A stretch of 64,000 nucleotides of DNA from Bacteroidetes bacterium ADurb.Bin008 (GTDB lineage: Bacteria; Bacteroidota; Bacteroidia; Bacteroidales; Tenuifilaceae): the NCBI GenBank assembly GCA_002071445.1, contig MWFE01000042.1, positions 33,835 through 97,834 on the forward strand. The letters run 5' to 3'. The position numbers and the translations under genes were made by a program. This document shows positions 56,440 through 64,000 of this stretch, piece by piece (position 1 is the stretch's first letter; every line of letters starts with the position of its first letter). Under the pieces are notes generated by a model. The model did no database searches. It was not told where the DNA came from and was given only the letters and a program-made list of their open reading frames with translations.

Positions 56440-59400
56440 ATGAATATTACTAACCTTGCGCGTTGGTATGGCTTGGTACTCAGCGCGTCACTTATTCTGA
56501 ACATTCAAGCTGCCAGGAGTCAGGAGTTTGATGTATTGTTTTACGAAGGATTTGAGAACGCCGGAGCTATTCCTTCGGGATGGACTCAGCTCTTTGTGTA
56601 TGGTAGCCGCACCTGGCGTTTCGAAAACGGTGGATATGCGCCACCGAGTGCCCCCACTTTCCGACATCCTCCCATGGCCCACACTGGTCAGTATAACGCT
56701 CTTTTTCAAGACCAGAGCATTGGCCCAACCCGAAAATTAGTAACTCCTAACATCAACCTGGTTCCTAATGGTGCTCCAACCATTAAACCCACCTTAACCT
56801 TTTGGCATGCCCAGGACTCATGGGCAGGTGCAACCGACGAGCTAAAGGTATATTACCGTAGGACAAGCAGTTCGAGTTGGGTACTACTTGACCATTACAC
56901 TCAGACAACGTCAAACTGGGAGTTGAGAGAAATATTGCTGCCCGATGATGCAAAAACTGAAACTTGCCAGCTTGCCTTCGAAGGCAAATCGAATTGGGGC
57001 TGGGGAGTGTGCATCGATGATGTGAAAATTGAAGAGAGAGGTAGGATTGACCGCAAAGTGGAATCGTTTAGCGTAGCACAGAAAGCTTCCGCATTGCCCT
57101 CAGGATCAACTATTAATATTTTTGGCAATCTGCTTATTCTGGTTACAGGTAACCATTTGGACATACCCATCAACTCAATTAAAATAAACTATACCGGAAC
57201 CAATATAGAAGATATTGACCAGATAAGTTTGTATCACACTCGTGACTCAACCTTTTCGGTTAAAACCAAGATTACAACGGATATCAGCATCAACGGGAAT
57301 GAAATTACCTTTTCGCCCTCTTTCAATTTGAAAACAGGGAACAACTACATTTGGTTTGCTTTTGATATTAGCGACGAAGCTGAGCACGGCAACATTGTGG
57401 ATTTTAGCATAGATGCCAATTCGGTTCTACTTGGCGACAACTCGTTCCCTGCATCTCCAAGTAATCCCAGTGCCTTTGCCACCATTCATGAATCGCTCTT
57501 TTTCACTAACTTCAGCACCGATGAGGGGTGGGTAAGAACCAATCTCTGGCAAATTGGCATACCCCAGGGTTTGGGCATCTTTGACCCTGATTACGCATTT
57601 TCGGGAAGCAACGTTCTGGCAACAAATCTAAGCGGGAATTATCCTCCCGAAATTTCCCCTGAAACCAGAGAAACTGCCGTAACACAACCTGTAAACGCAA
57701 AATATTACAAGAATCTCAACCTTAACTTCAGACGCTGGCTAAATATCGACTACTTCGATAAAACGAGCATTAGGATTTCCAACAACGACGGGATAACATG
57801 GAATACCATTTATCAGAATAACACCAGCGTGCTGGATAGGAATTGGCAACCCATAAAAATTAATATCAGCCCGTGGAGTACTAGAAAAGCTAACATTCAG
57901 ATCATGTTCTCCATGGATACTACCAACTATTCTACCGAGTATGGTGGTTGGAATATCGATAATTTTGCCATTACCGGCGAATTTATCCACAGCGATGTGG
58001 GGGTCAAAGGGAAAATATTGCCTGTGCAGCAATGCGGCCTCTCCAATCAAGAACCCGTTTCGGTAATTGTAAAAAACTATGGCGGCCGTAAAGTTAATGT
58101 TCCCTTCGAGGTGGGTTACTCCATCAACGGGGGGGCTACTTATACCAAAGAATGGTTTACCGACGCCATTGCCAGCGAGGTGGATGATGATGGCGATGAT
58201 GAAATGGAATTCACCTTTACTACTCCTGCCGACCTTTCAGTTCCAGGGTTAAAAAATCTGGTATTCAGAACATTCCTAAATGGCGATCAGGATGCTTCCA
58301 ACGATTCGTACAGCACAACGCTTTACGTTTTTCCCACGGTGGCATACCCCTATCAGGCCTCTTTCGAGTCCACATCTTCTTACTGGTATCCAACGGGTAC
58401 CAATAGCAGCTGGCAATGGGGAACGCCATCTGGCACTGTCAACAACAAGGCATCGCACGGCACAAAGGTATGGGCTACCGGATTGGCTCAGAATTACAAG
58501 AACAACGAACTTTCGTATCTGGAAAGCCCCTGTTTTGACCTAACCACTGCTGAATACCCAGTATTTTCATTCGACTATATAATGCACATTGAACCGGGCA
58601 TCGACGGAATGGCCATACAATACTCGGTTGACGGTGGCCCCTGGGTTTGGCTTCCTGCTCATGACGACTATGCCTTCAACTGGTACGATACCGGAAATGT
58701 TGTAGCACTTAATTCCGCAGGATGGAGCCAAAACAAAACCAACTACGTTACTGCCAAAACACTACTCCCCAATGACGTTATAGGATCGAGCAGTGTGAAA
58801 TTTAGATTCGTTTTCGCTTCCAACCCGAATAATACGTACGAAGGAGTAGCCCTTGATATGATAAAGGTTTACGAACTACCCTACGATATTGGTATCACCG
58901 AGCTTATCAGTCCTGTCAGCGACTGCGAAATTGGATTAAATGTTCCCCTTGAGCTTAAACTTGAATGCTTTGGTATTCGCCCCATACCGGAGGGTACAGA
59001 AATACCTTTAAAAGCACAGGCCAACTCAGGCAATCTGAAGTCTGAAATCATAGCGCTCCCGTACGAGTTAAGCCTATCCAATCCATCGCTTGACTACACT
59101 ACAGTAAACAAATTCAACCTATTCAATGCAGGCGAACATAGTATTTTGGCTTATACAGACCTTGCTGCTGATGACGACAGAAGCAATGATACCCTTAAGG
59201 TGGAGGTTTCAGTACTAGGCATGCCTAGCTTTTCTATAGGCCCCGACATTGGCACCATGGAGCCCGATTCCATAACTCTGGATGCTGGAGAAGGCTATGC
59301 AACCTATGCATGGTTTAAGTGGAATGAGGTGGATACTTGGGATCCGGTTGGAACCGACCAAACCTACGATATCGAAGAGAATGGATGGGGAATGTATAAA

Positions 59401-62400
59401 ATTGAAATCACCAATAGTTTCTCCTGCTTTGCCAAGGATAGTTTAACCATTGCACAATCGGATAAAGATGTGGGTGTTCTCTCCATCAACAACCTGACTG
59501 ATGAATGTTTGCACTCCGATCCCATTAGTCCATCGGTAACCCTTAAGTTCTATGGTTATGCTCCCTTCGATGGCATCGAAAGTTTTCCTGTAGTTACTGA
59601 AGTTGACGGCGTTGTGGAACTCACCGAAGAGTTTACACCTCCCCTAAACTGGGGTGATGAGGAGTCCAACGAAGAGGCTATTTTCACCTTTACCGGAACC
59701 ATCGATCTGAGCGAAGCGAAGGATTACAATATCTCCATATATACCGGCTATGGTTTGGATCTCAATAGGCATAACGATACCACAAGTGTGCAGGTATCTA
59801 CCTGGGGATTGCCCAACGTGACTGCTTTGGTTAAGAAAATAGAATCAGAATACATATCAGCAGATACGATTGTGACAACCAGTGCTGACACTCTAACTTT
59901 TAAAGCATCCGATGGATTTGCATCCTACCTATGGGAACGACAACTTCCGGGGCAGGCCTCCTGGTCGCCTTTGGCCAGTGGACAAACGCTAAACCTGAGT
60001 ACTGTTTCCAACAATTTAATATCATCACGGTACAGGGTTACCGTGTCGGCATACCACGGCTGCGGTAACGATTCCGATACCATTTTTGTCAATGCCAGTG
60101 ATCTGGCCATAGAGGCCATACTAAGTCCCGATGCTACGCTTTGCCACTCAGACAATGCCACTCCGCTTAGCATTGTTATCAAAAACAAGGGGCGTGATAC
60201 GTACCCCATCGGAACGGCAATAGAAGCCTTTGTTTCAACCCCGATAAACGATCAATCGGAGACGATAATTCTTACCAATCCCTTTACGCCGGGAGAAGAG
60301 ATGATTTACCAATTCCCGCAAATGGAACTTCTACCCATTGGCGATAATTACATCAGCTATTCCGTTGGCATTGACAACGATCCGATTCCCGAAAACAATA
60401 CCCTGGATCTTTTAACCACGGTTAATCCATCGCCAAGCGTTTCGATTACCCCATCGGTTCTTTACAAGATATTTGGGCCTTCTGAATCGTACGAAATTGA
60501 GCCTGAATACTCCGAGGATGTTACCAGCTTCCTATGGCAAGACAATAGCGTTGATACAATATATATCATATACGGTTCTCCCGCCTTTGAGAACTATACT
60601 GTTATTGTTGAGAATGCCTATGGTTGTACAGATACAGCCAATCTGAGGGTAATCGCCAATGATCTCGCCATTTCACAAATCTCCTCACCCAAAAGCGATT
60701 GTATCTTAAGCGATGATACTCCCGTTACCTTTACCATTTTCAATAATGGTAATACTACCTATCCTACAGGCCATGAAATAAATGTTGAATTATTGGTGGA
60801 CGGCTCTCCATTTGCTAATGAAACCATAGTACTCCCCAGCGATCTGGTTTCCAAGGCTTCAATGACTTTCTCCCTAGTACAATCACTTGATTTATCGTCA
60901 GTTGAAAGTGCCACCATACAGATTAACATTTCATCCGCATTGGAAGAGGTTTACTATACCAATAACAGCATGAACAAGACGGTAGTTCCATTGGGTTATC
61001 CCATAATTACTCTTGGCCCCGATCGCGAAGTACATGCATGGGAAGAGATTCTTGACCCCGGATATTACAATGGCTATCTATGGCAGGATGGAAGCACCGA
61101 AAGAACTTTCACCGCTACAGAATCGGGGACATACAGTGTTACTGTAACCGATTTCTCTGGATGCCAAGGTGATGCCGAGGTAACGCTGACCTTCTTTGTC
61201 GATGACCTTGGTGTAACTGATTTGTTACAACCCATTTCGGCTTGCGAACTCACCAATAGTGAGATTGTAGAGTTTACTGTGAAAAACATGGGCACCCACA
61301 CCTTTACAGCGGGGACTCCGATTGACATTGGATTTTCGCACGATGGTCAGGATCATACCGAAACCATTTACCTTGATGAAGACCTTGCACCGGATGAGGA
61401 ATTGACGGTAACCTGCTCCGAAACGGTTAACCTTTCGGAACGAAAGGTACACGACATCACCATTTGGGTAGAAGTTGACAACGATATGGTATCGGCAAAT
61501 AACACTGGAACCTACCAGGTGAACGCATATCCCGATGTGGACTTCTCATTTAACATTGCCGATGGATTTTACTCAAATCAGCCATATATCCTCGATGCAG
61601 GTGAAGGCTATGATTCTTATCTGTGGCAAGACGGTTCCACCGATCAAACCTTTTTGGTTACTGAAACCGGACTATACAGCGTTACCGTTACCAACGAGTA
61701 TGGTTGCGTAGGGTATGATGAAGTATTTATAACCATTCTTATACCCGATTACAGCATTACCACAATTACTGTGCCCGTTTCAGCTTGCCAACACAGTGCC
61801 GCCGAACAGGTTACCGCATACATCGGAAATGTGGGTACTGATACCCTTTGGATTGGCGATGAACTTCTCCTTACCCTATGGCTGAATGGAGAAACGGTTG
61901 ATACAGAGACTTTCTCTGTTATACAAATCATTGAACCGGGCGGAACCCTTCAGTTCACATTCGACCAAACCATCGACCTGAGCGGGACGGGTTCATACAA
62001 CGTTGGTGTTGAAGTCACCCATCCCCTCGATCAGAATGTTAGCAATAACCTGATGACGGTATCGGTTGAAACCTTCCCTGCTCCCGTTGTTAATCTGGGT
62101 GGCAACCAGGTTTCCAACACAGGACCTGTCATTCTTGATGCAGGTCCCGGATTCGCCAGTTACCTATGGCAAAATGGATCTACGGCTCAAACCTTTACGG
62201 TTACCGTAACAGGCACATACAGCGTTACCGTAACAGACTACAATGGTTGTCAAGGTTCCGATGAGGTTCATGTTGCCATACTTATCCCCGATTATGGTAT
62301 TACTGATATCATATCGCCGGTAACATCATGCCAGCTTACAGAGAACGAATCGGTTATTGTGGAAATTTCCAACTTTGGTACCGATACCCTTTTGGTTGGT

Positions 62401-63633
62401 GACATTCTTCCGATTACCCTATTCTTAAATGGCGATGAGGTTGTTTCGGAAGATTACATACTGCCGCAACGGTTTGAACCTGGCGATATTATCGAATTTA
62501 CATTTAATACCACCATTGATCTCAGCCTGGCGGGTGAATACACCATAGCAGTTCAAACCGATCATCCGCTGGATCAGACCGCTGCCAATGACCAATTCAC
62601 TACCGATTTTGAAATTTATGCTAATCCGGTGGTTGACCTTGGTCCCGATCAAACCATTAATGAGCCAATGGTTCTGGATGCTGGAGCAGGTTACGTTTCC
62701 TATTTATGGCAAGACGGTTCCACCGGACAAACATTCACCGTTACCCAAACAGGTCTGTACCATGTTACGGTTACCGATGAAAATGGCTGCGAAGGATATG
62801 ACGAGGTATTCATCATCTACGATGATACTCCATACATAATCATCAGCGAAGTAATATCTCCGGTTGACGATTGCAATCGACCCAATCTTCCGGTAGAGGT
62901 TATTCTTACCAATCAGGGTGGTGGTCCGGTTACTCCGGCCACACCATTCCAAGTGGTTTACAAAATCGGAACCATGGCGCAGGCAACCGAAACCGTTACT
63001 GTTAGCCAGCCATTCAATGTTGGCAGCTATATGAACTACACCTTTAATCAAGGGCTTAATATTGCCGCCGGCGATTATACAATCAATTTTTGGACTATTT
63101 ATGAGGGGCAACCCAGCGAGCAAATGGTACACAATACTGCGATATTGCCATCTCCTGTATTTAGCCTTGGCCCCGATTCGCTTAAAGTAGAATTCCCATA
63201 CGTGCTCATAGCTGGGATAGACAACGTCCAATACCTCTGGAGTAATGGCAGTACAGAATCTTCCATCACTGCATATGAAACCGGGACCTACTGGCTCACG
63301 GTAACCAACAGCTATGGTTGCTCTGCTTCCGATACCATATACTTATATGAAGGTAACTGGATAAATATTATTCCGGGTTCGGAAACGCTTGTCAAAGTTT
63401 ATCCCAATCCGGTGCAAAAAGTACTCAGCGTTGAAGTATTTCCGCAACAATATGGCACGTTTACCTTTGAAATATTCTCATCGTTGGGACGAAAATTGTA
63501 CCATAGAAAAACTCAACAGGGTAGCCAATTTGTTGAAGAAATCACGATGGAAGGATTTAGCCCTGGAGTATATCTACTGAAAGTTTCCAATGGTGGTCGT
63601 TGGGTAACAACACGAATTGTCGTCAACAGGTAA
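56440..63633 (+). CDS. Giant T9SS-secreted protein with CARDB/PKD-like repeats
   Basis: This 2397-residue protein has a signal peptide (about 1-28). A choice-of-anchor-J/MAM-like jelly roll (30-205) is followed by a sialidase N-terminal-like beta domain (about 205-350), a second jelly roll (360-515), a CARDB-like domain (519) and a third jelly roll (near 630-815). Eight units then start at residues 816, 1010, 1221, 1408, 1589, 1770, 1951 and 2132. Each joins a CARDB-like half with a conserved Cys near its start to a PKD-like half with YLWQDGST, TGTYSVTVT and NGC motifs. The last 85 residues are a T9SS type A sorting domain (VYPNPVQKVLSVEV). No catalytic motif was found; adhesion or matrix function is inferred. 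Confidence 0.9.
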   Translation: MNITNLARWYGLVLSASLILNIQAARSQEFDVLFYEGFENAGAIPSGWTQLFVYGSRTWRFENGGYAPPSAPTFRHPPMAHTGQYNALFQDQSIGPTRKLVTPNINLVPNGAPTIKPTLTFWHAQDSWAGATDELKVYYRRTSSSSWVLLDHYTQTTSNWELREILLPDDAKTETCQLAFEGKSNWGWGVCIDDVKIEERGRIDRKVESFSVAQKASALPSGSTINIFGNLLILVTGNHLDIPINSIKINYTGTNIEDIDQISLYHTRDSTFSVKTKITTDISINGNEITFSPSFNLKTGNNYIWFAFDISDEAEHGNIVDFSIDANSVLLGDNSFPASPSNPSAFATIHESLFFTNFSTDEGWVRTNLWQIGIPQGLGIFDPDYAFSGSNVLATNLSGNYPPEISPETRETAVTQPVNAKYYKNLNLNFRRWLNIDYFDKTSIRISNNDGITWNTIYQNNTSVLDRNWQPIKINISPWSTRKANIQIMFSMDTTNYSTEYGGWNIDNFAITGEFIHSDVGVKGKILPVQQCGLSNQEPVSVIVKNYGGRKVNVPFEVGYSINGGATYTKEWFTDAIASEVDDDGDDEMEFTFTTPADLSVPGLKNLVFRTFLNGDQDASNDSYSTTLYVFPTVAYPYQASFESTSSYWYPTGTNSSWQWGTPSGTVNNKASHGTKVWATGLAQNYKNNELSYLESPCFDLTTAEYPVFSFDYIMHIEPGIDGMAIQYSVDGGPWVWLPAHDDYAFNWYDTGNVVALNSAGWSQNKTNYVTAKTLLPNDVIGSSSVKFRFVFASNPNNTYEGVALDMIKVYELPYDIGITELISPVSDCEIGLNVPLELKLECFGIRPIPEGTEIPLKAQANSGNLKSEIIALPYELSLSNPSLDYTTVNKFNLFNAGEHSILAYTDLAADDDRSNDTLKVEVSVLGMPSFSIGPDIGTMEPDSITLDAGEGYATYAWFKWNEVDTWDPVGTDQTYDIEENGWGMYKIEITNSFSCFAKDSLTIAQSDKDVGVLSINNLTDECLHSDPISPSVTLKFYGYAPFDGIESFPVVTEVDGVVELTEEFTPPLNWGDEESNEEAIFTFTGTIDLSEAKDYNISIYTGYGLDLNRHNDTTSVQVSTWGLPNVTALVKKIESEYISADTIVTTSADTLTFKASDGFASYLWERQLPGQASWSPLASGQTLNLSTVSNNLISSRYRVTVSAYHGCGNDSDTIFVNASDLAIEAILSPDATLCHSDNATPLSIVIKNKGRDTYPIGTAIEAFVSTPINDQSETIILTNPFTPGEEMIYQFPQMELLPIGDNYISYSVGIDNDPIPENNTLDLLTTVNPSPSVSITPSVLYKIFGPSESYEIEPEYSEDVTSFLWQDNSVDTIYIIYGSPAFENYTVIVENAYGCTDTANLRVIANDLAISQISSPKSDCILSDDTPVTFTIFNNGNTTYPTGHEINVELLVDGSPFANETIVLPSDLVSKASMTFSLVQSLDLSSVESATIQINISSALEEVYYTNNSMNKTVVPLGYPIITLGPDREVHAWEEILDPGYYNGYLWQDGSTERTFTATESGTYSVTVTDFSGCQGDAEVTLTFFVDDLGVTDLLQPISACELTNSEIVEFTVKNMGTHTFTAGTPIDIGFSHDGQDHTETIYLDEDLAPDEELTVTCSETVNLSERKVHDITIWVEVDNDMVSANNTGTYQVNAYPDVDFSFNIADGFYSNQPYILDAGEGYDSYLWQDGSTDQTFLVTETGLYSVTVTNEYGCVGYDEVFITILIPDYSITTITVPVSACQHSAAEQVTAYIGNVGTDTLWIGDELLLTLWLNGETVDTETFSVIQIIEPGGTLQFTFDQTIDLSGTGSYNVGVEVTHPLDQNVSNNLMTVSVETFPAPVVNLGGNQVSNTGPVILDAGPGFASYLWQNGSTAQTFTVTVTGTYSVTVTDYNGCQGSDEVHVAILIPDYGITDIISPVTSCQLTENESVIVEISNFGTDTLLVGDILPITLFLNGDEVVSEDYILPQRFEPGDIIEFTFNTTIDLSLAGEYTIAVQTDHPLDQTAANDQFTTDFEIYANPVVDLGPDQTINEPMVLDAGAGYVSYLWQDGSTGQTFTVTQTGLYHVTVTDENGCEGYDEVFIIYDDTPYIIISEVISPVDDCNRPNLPVEVILTNQGGGPVTPATPFQVVYKIGTMAQATETVTVSQPFNVGSYMNYTFNQGLNIAAGDYTINFWTIYEGQPSEQMVHNTAILPSPVFSLGPDSLKVEFPYVLIAGIDNVQYLWSNGSTESSITAYETGTYWLTVTNSYGCSASDTIYLYEGNWINIIPGSETLVKVYPNPVQKVLSVEVFPQQYGTFTFEIFSSLGRKLYHRKTQQGSQFVEEITMEGFSPGVYLLKVSNGGRWVTTRIVVNR
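60661..63375 (+). repeat. Five in-frame repeats of 181 codons
   Basis: Unit starts fall at 60661, 61204, 61747, 62290 and 62833, each 543 bases apart. Within the units, YLWQDGST-like, TFTVT-like and TYSVTVT-like blocks recur at fixed distance. The three earlier units (58885, 59467, 60100) are longer, at 194, 211 and 187 codons. Confidence 0.85.
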
Positions 63634-63664
63634 TCCGATACCGGTTACCTATAAACAAAAATAG

Positions 63665-63701
63665 AATAGCCCCGTGAATTTTAATCACGGGGCTATTTAT
63701 T
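63665..63701 (+). terminator. Terminator after the giant T9SS gene
   Basis: A 13-bp perfect stem (63665-63677 with 63685-63697) closes a 7-base loop and is followed by TATTTATTA. It is 32 bases after the stop codon. Confidence 0.75.
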
Positions 63702-63900
63702 ATTAAATGAATGCGTGGAACACACAATATCCTATATTAAGCGAAGAAAAAGGCAATGAAATAAATTAGCGAGATAACTCTGCAGTATTTACAAATAGTT
63801 TGATATTCCGAACGGTTTAAAAAGCATAAACCGGCCAGATATTTTTAGCATTGGATTATATCTTAAACTTTCATATTGACTTGGAAAACGTAGCTGATTA
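63702..63900. other. Gap between the giant gene and the rRNA operon
   Basis: About 200 AT-rich bases lie between two terminators of opposite direction. I see no gene, RNA or repeat here. Confidence 0.5.
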
Positions 63901-63943
63901 AAACCAACAACGCCCCGCGAGCGGCTTGCTCACGGGGCGTTGG
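63901..63943 (-). terminator. rRNA operon terminator
   Basis: On the minus strand a 9-bp stem (AACGCCCCG with CGGGGCGTT, plus four more pairs GAGC/GCTC after one mismatch) ends in GGTTTT. It directly follows the 3' end of the 5S gene. Confidence 0.8.
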
Positions 63944-63946
63944 AAG

Positions 63947-64000
63947 GCTGGCGGCGACCTACTCTCCCACCTGTTCGGCAGTACCATCGGCGCTGGTGGG
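63947..64000 (-). rRNA. rrf: 5S ribosomal RNA, 3' part
   Basis: The reverse complement of the right edge reads as the 3' half of 5S rRNA, with conserved GATGGTACTGCC and GGTGGGAGAGTAGGTCGCCG blocks. About half of the gene is inside the window. 23S and 16S would lie beyond the right edge. The exact 3' end is uncertain by a few bases. Confidence 0.88.

Noticed and set aside
1..64000. tRNA genes, CRISPR arrays, insertion sequences, prophage or integrase genes
   Set aside because: I read the intergenic regions for tRNA-like cloverleaf blocks, direct repeats and transposase or integrase motifs and found none. A tool search with tRNAscan-SE and ISfinder would settle this.

Overview
The window is chromosomal DNA of a Bacteroidota bacterium, most likely from the Bacteroidales/Marinilabiliales side. 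The signs are a secDF gene fusion, a giant secreted protein with a type IX secretion (T9SS) C-terminal sorting domain, a Bacteroidota 'putative porin', futalosine-pathway menaquinone genes, a DUF4783-nadC pair, and TAnnTTTG-like -7 promoter boxes in front of many genes where Shine-Dalgarno sequences are weak. The order is an inference; no 16S sequence is inside the window. The DNA is gene-dense and looks like core genome. I saw no insertion sequence, prophage, CRISPR array or tRNA gene.

Layout. 0-2.7 kb: the C-terminal half of an RND efflux pump, a PII-like partner and a CoA-type Nudix hydrolase. 2.7-14.4 kb, minus strand: lytic transglycosylase MltF, a putative porin, a TolC / ABC-permease / membrane-fusion-protein efflux operon without its ATPase gene, glmM, a POT-like MFS transporter and an ECF sigma factor. 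14.7-23 kb, plus strand: rmuC, a family 2 glycosyltransferase, a small aspartyl protease, secDF, tatA and an RluB-type pseudouridine synthase with a long charged N-terminus. 23-29.7 kb, minus strand: a lipoprotein, the GTPases Der and Era, a superoxide dismutase behind a PerR/Fur-like palindrome, a doubtful 61-codon gene, mqnD and mqnB, and a PorT-like barrel. 30-35.9 kb, plus strand: an integral-membrane HELGH protein, fabD, and an exported cluster (LPP20-like protein, caspase-fold protein, coiled-coil protein).

36-52.8 kb: three sensor histidine kinases without adjacent regulators (an NtrY-like 1222-residue protein, an 1809-residue hybrid kinase with about eleven PAS domains, and a 410-residue PAS kinase), interleaved with rlmH, DUF4783-nadC, pdxH and an unusual 1077-residue flavo/iron-sulfur oxidoreductase fusion. 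53-64 kb: valS, an SMR (Gdx/SugE-type) exporter, the 2397-residue T9SS-secreted repeat protein, and the terminator and 3' end of a minus-strand 5S rRNA gene at the right edge.

Themes. Much of the window concerns the cell envelope and export: SecDF, TatA, two efflux systems, porin and barrel proteins, peptidoglycan turnover, T9SS cargo and envelope sensors. The best candidates for new biology are the exported caspase cluster, the single-chain HcnA/B/C-like oxidoreductase, the membrane HELGH protein and the PAS-array kinase with a recent internal duplication. None is a proven new system; each is set out below with what would test it.
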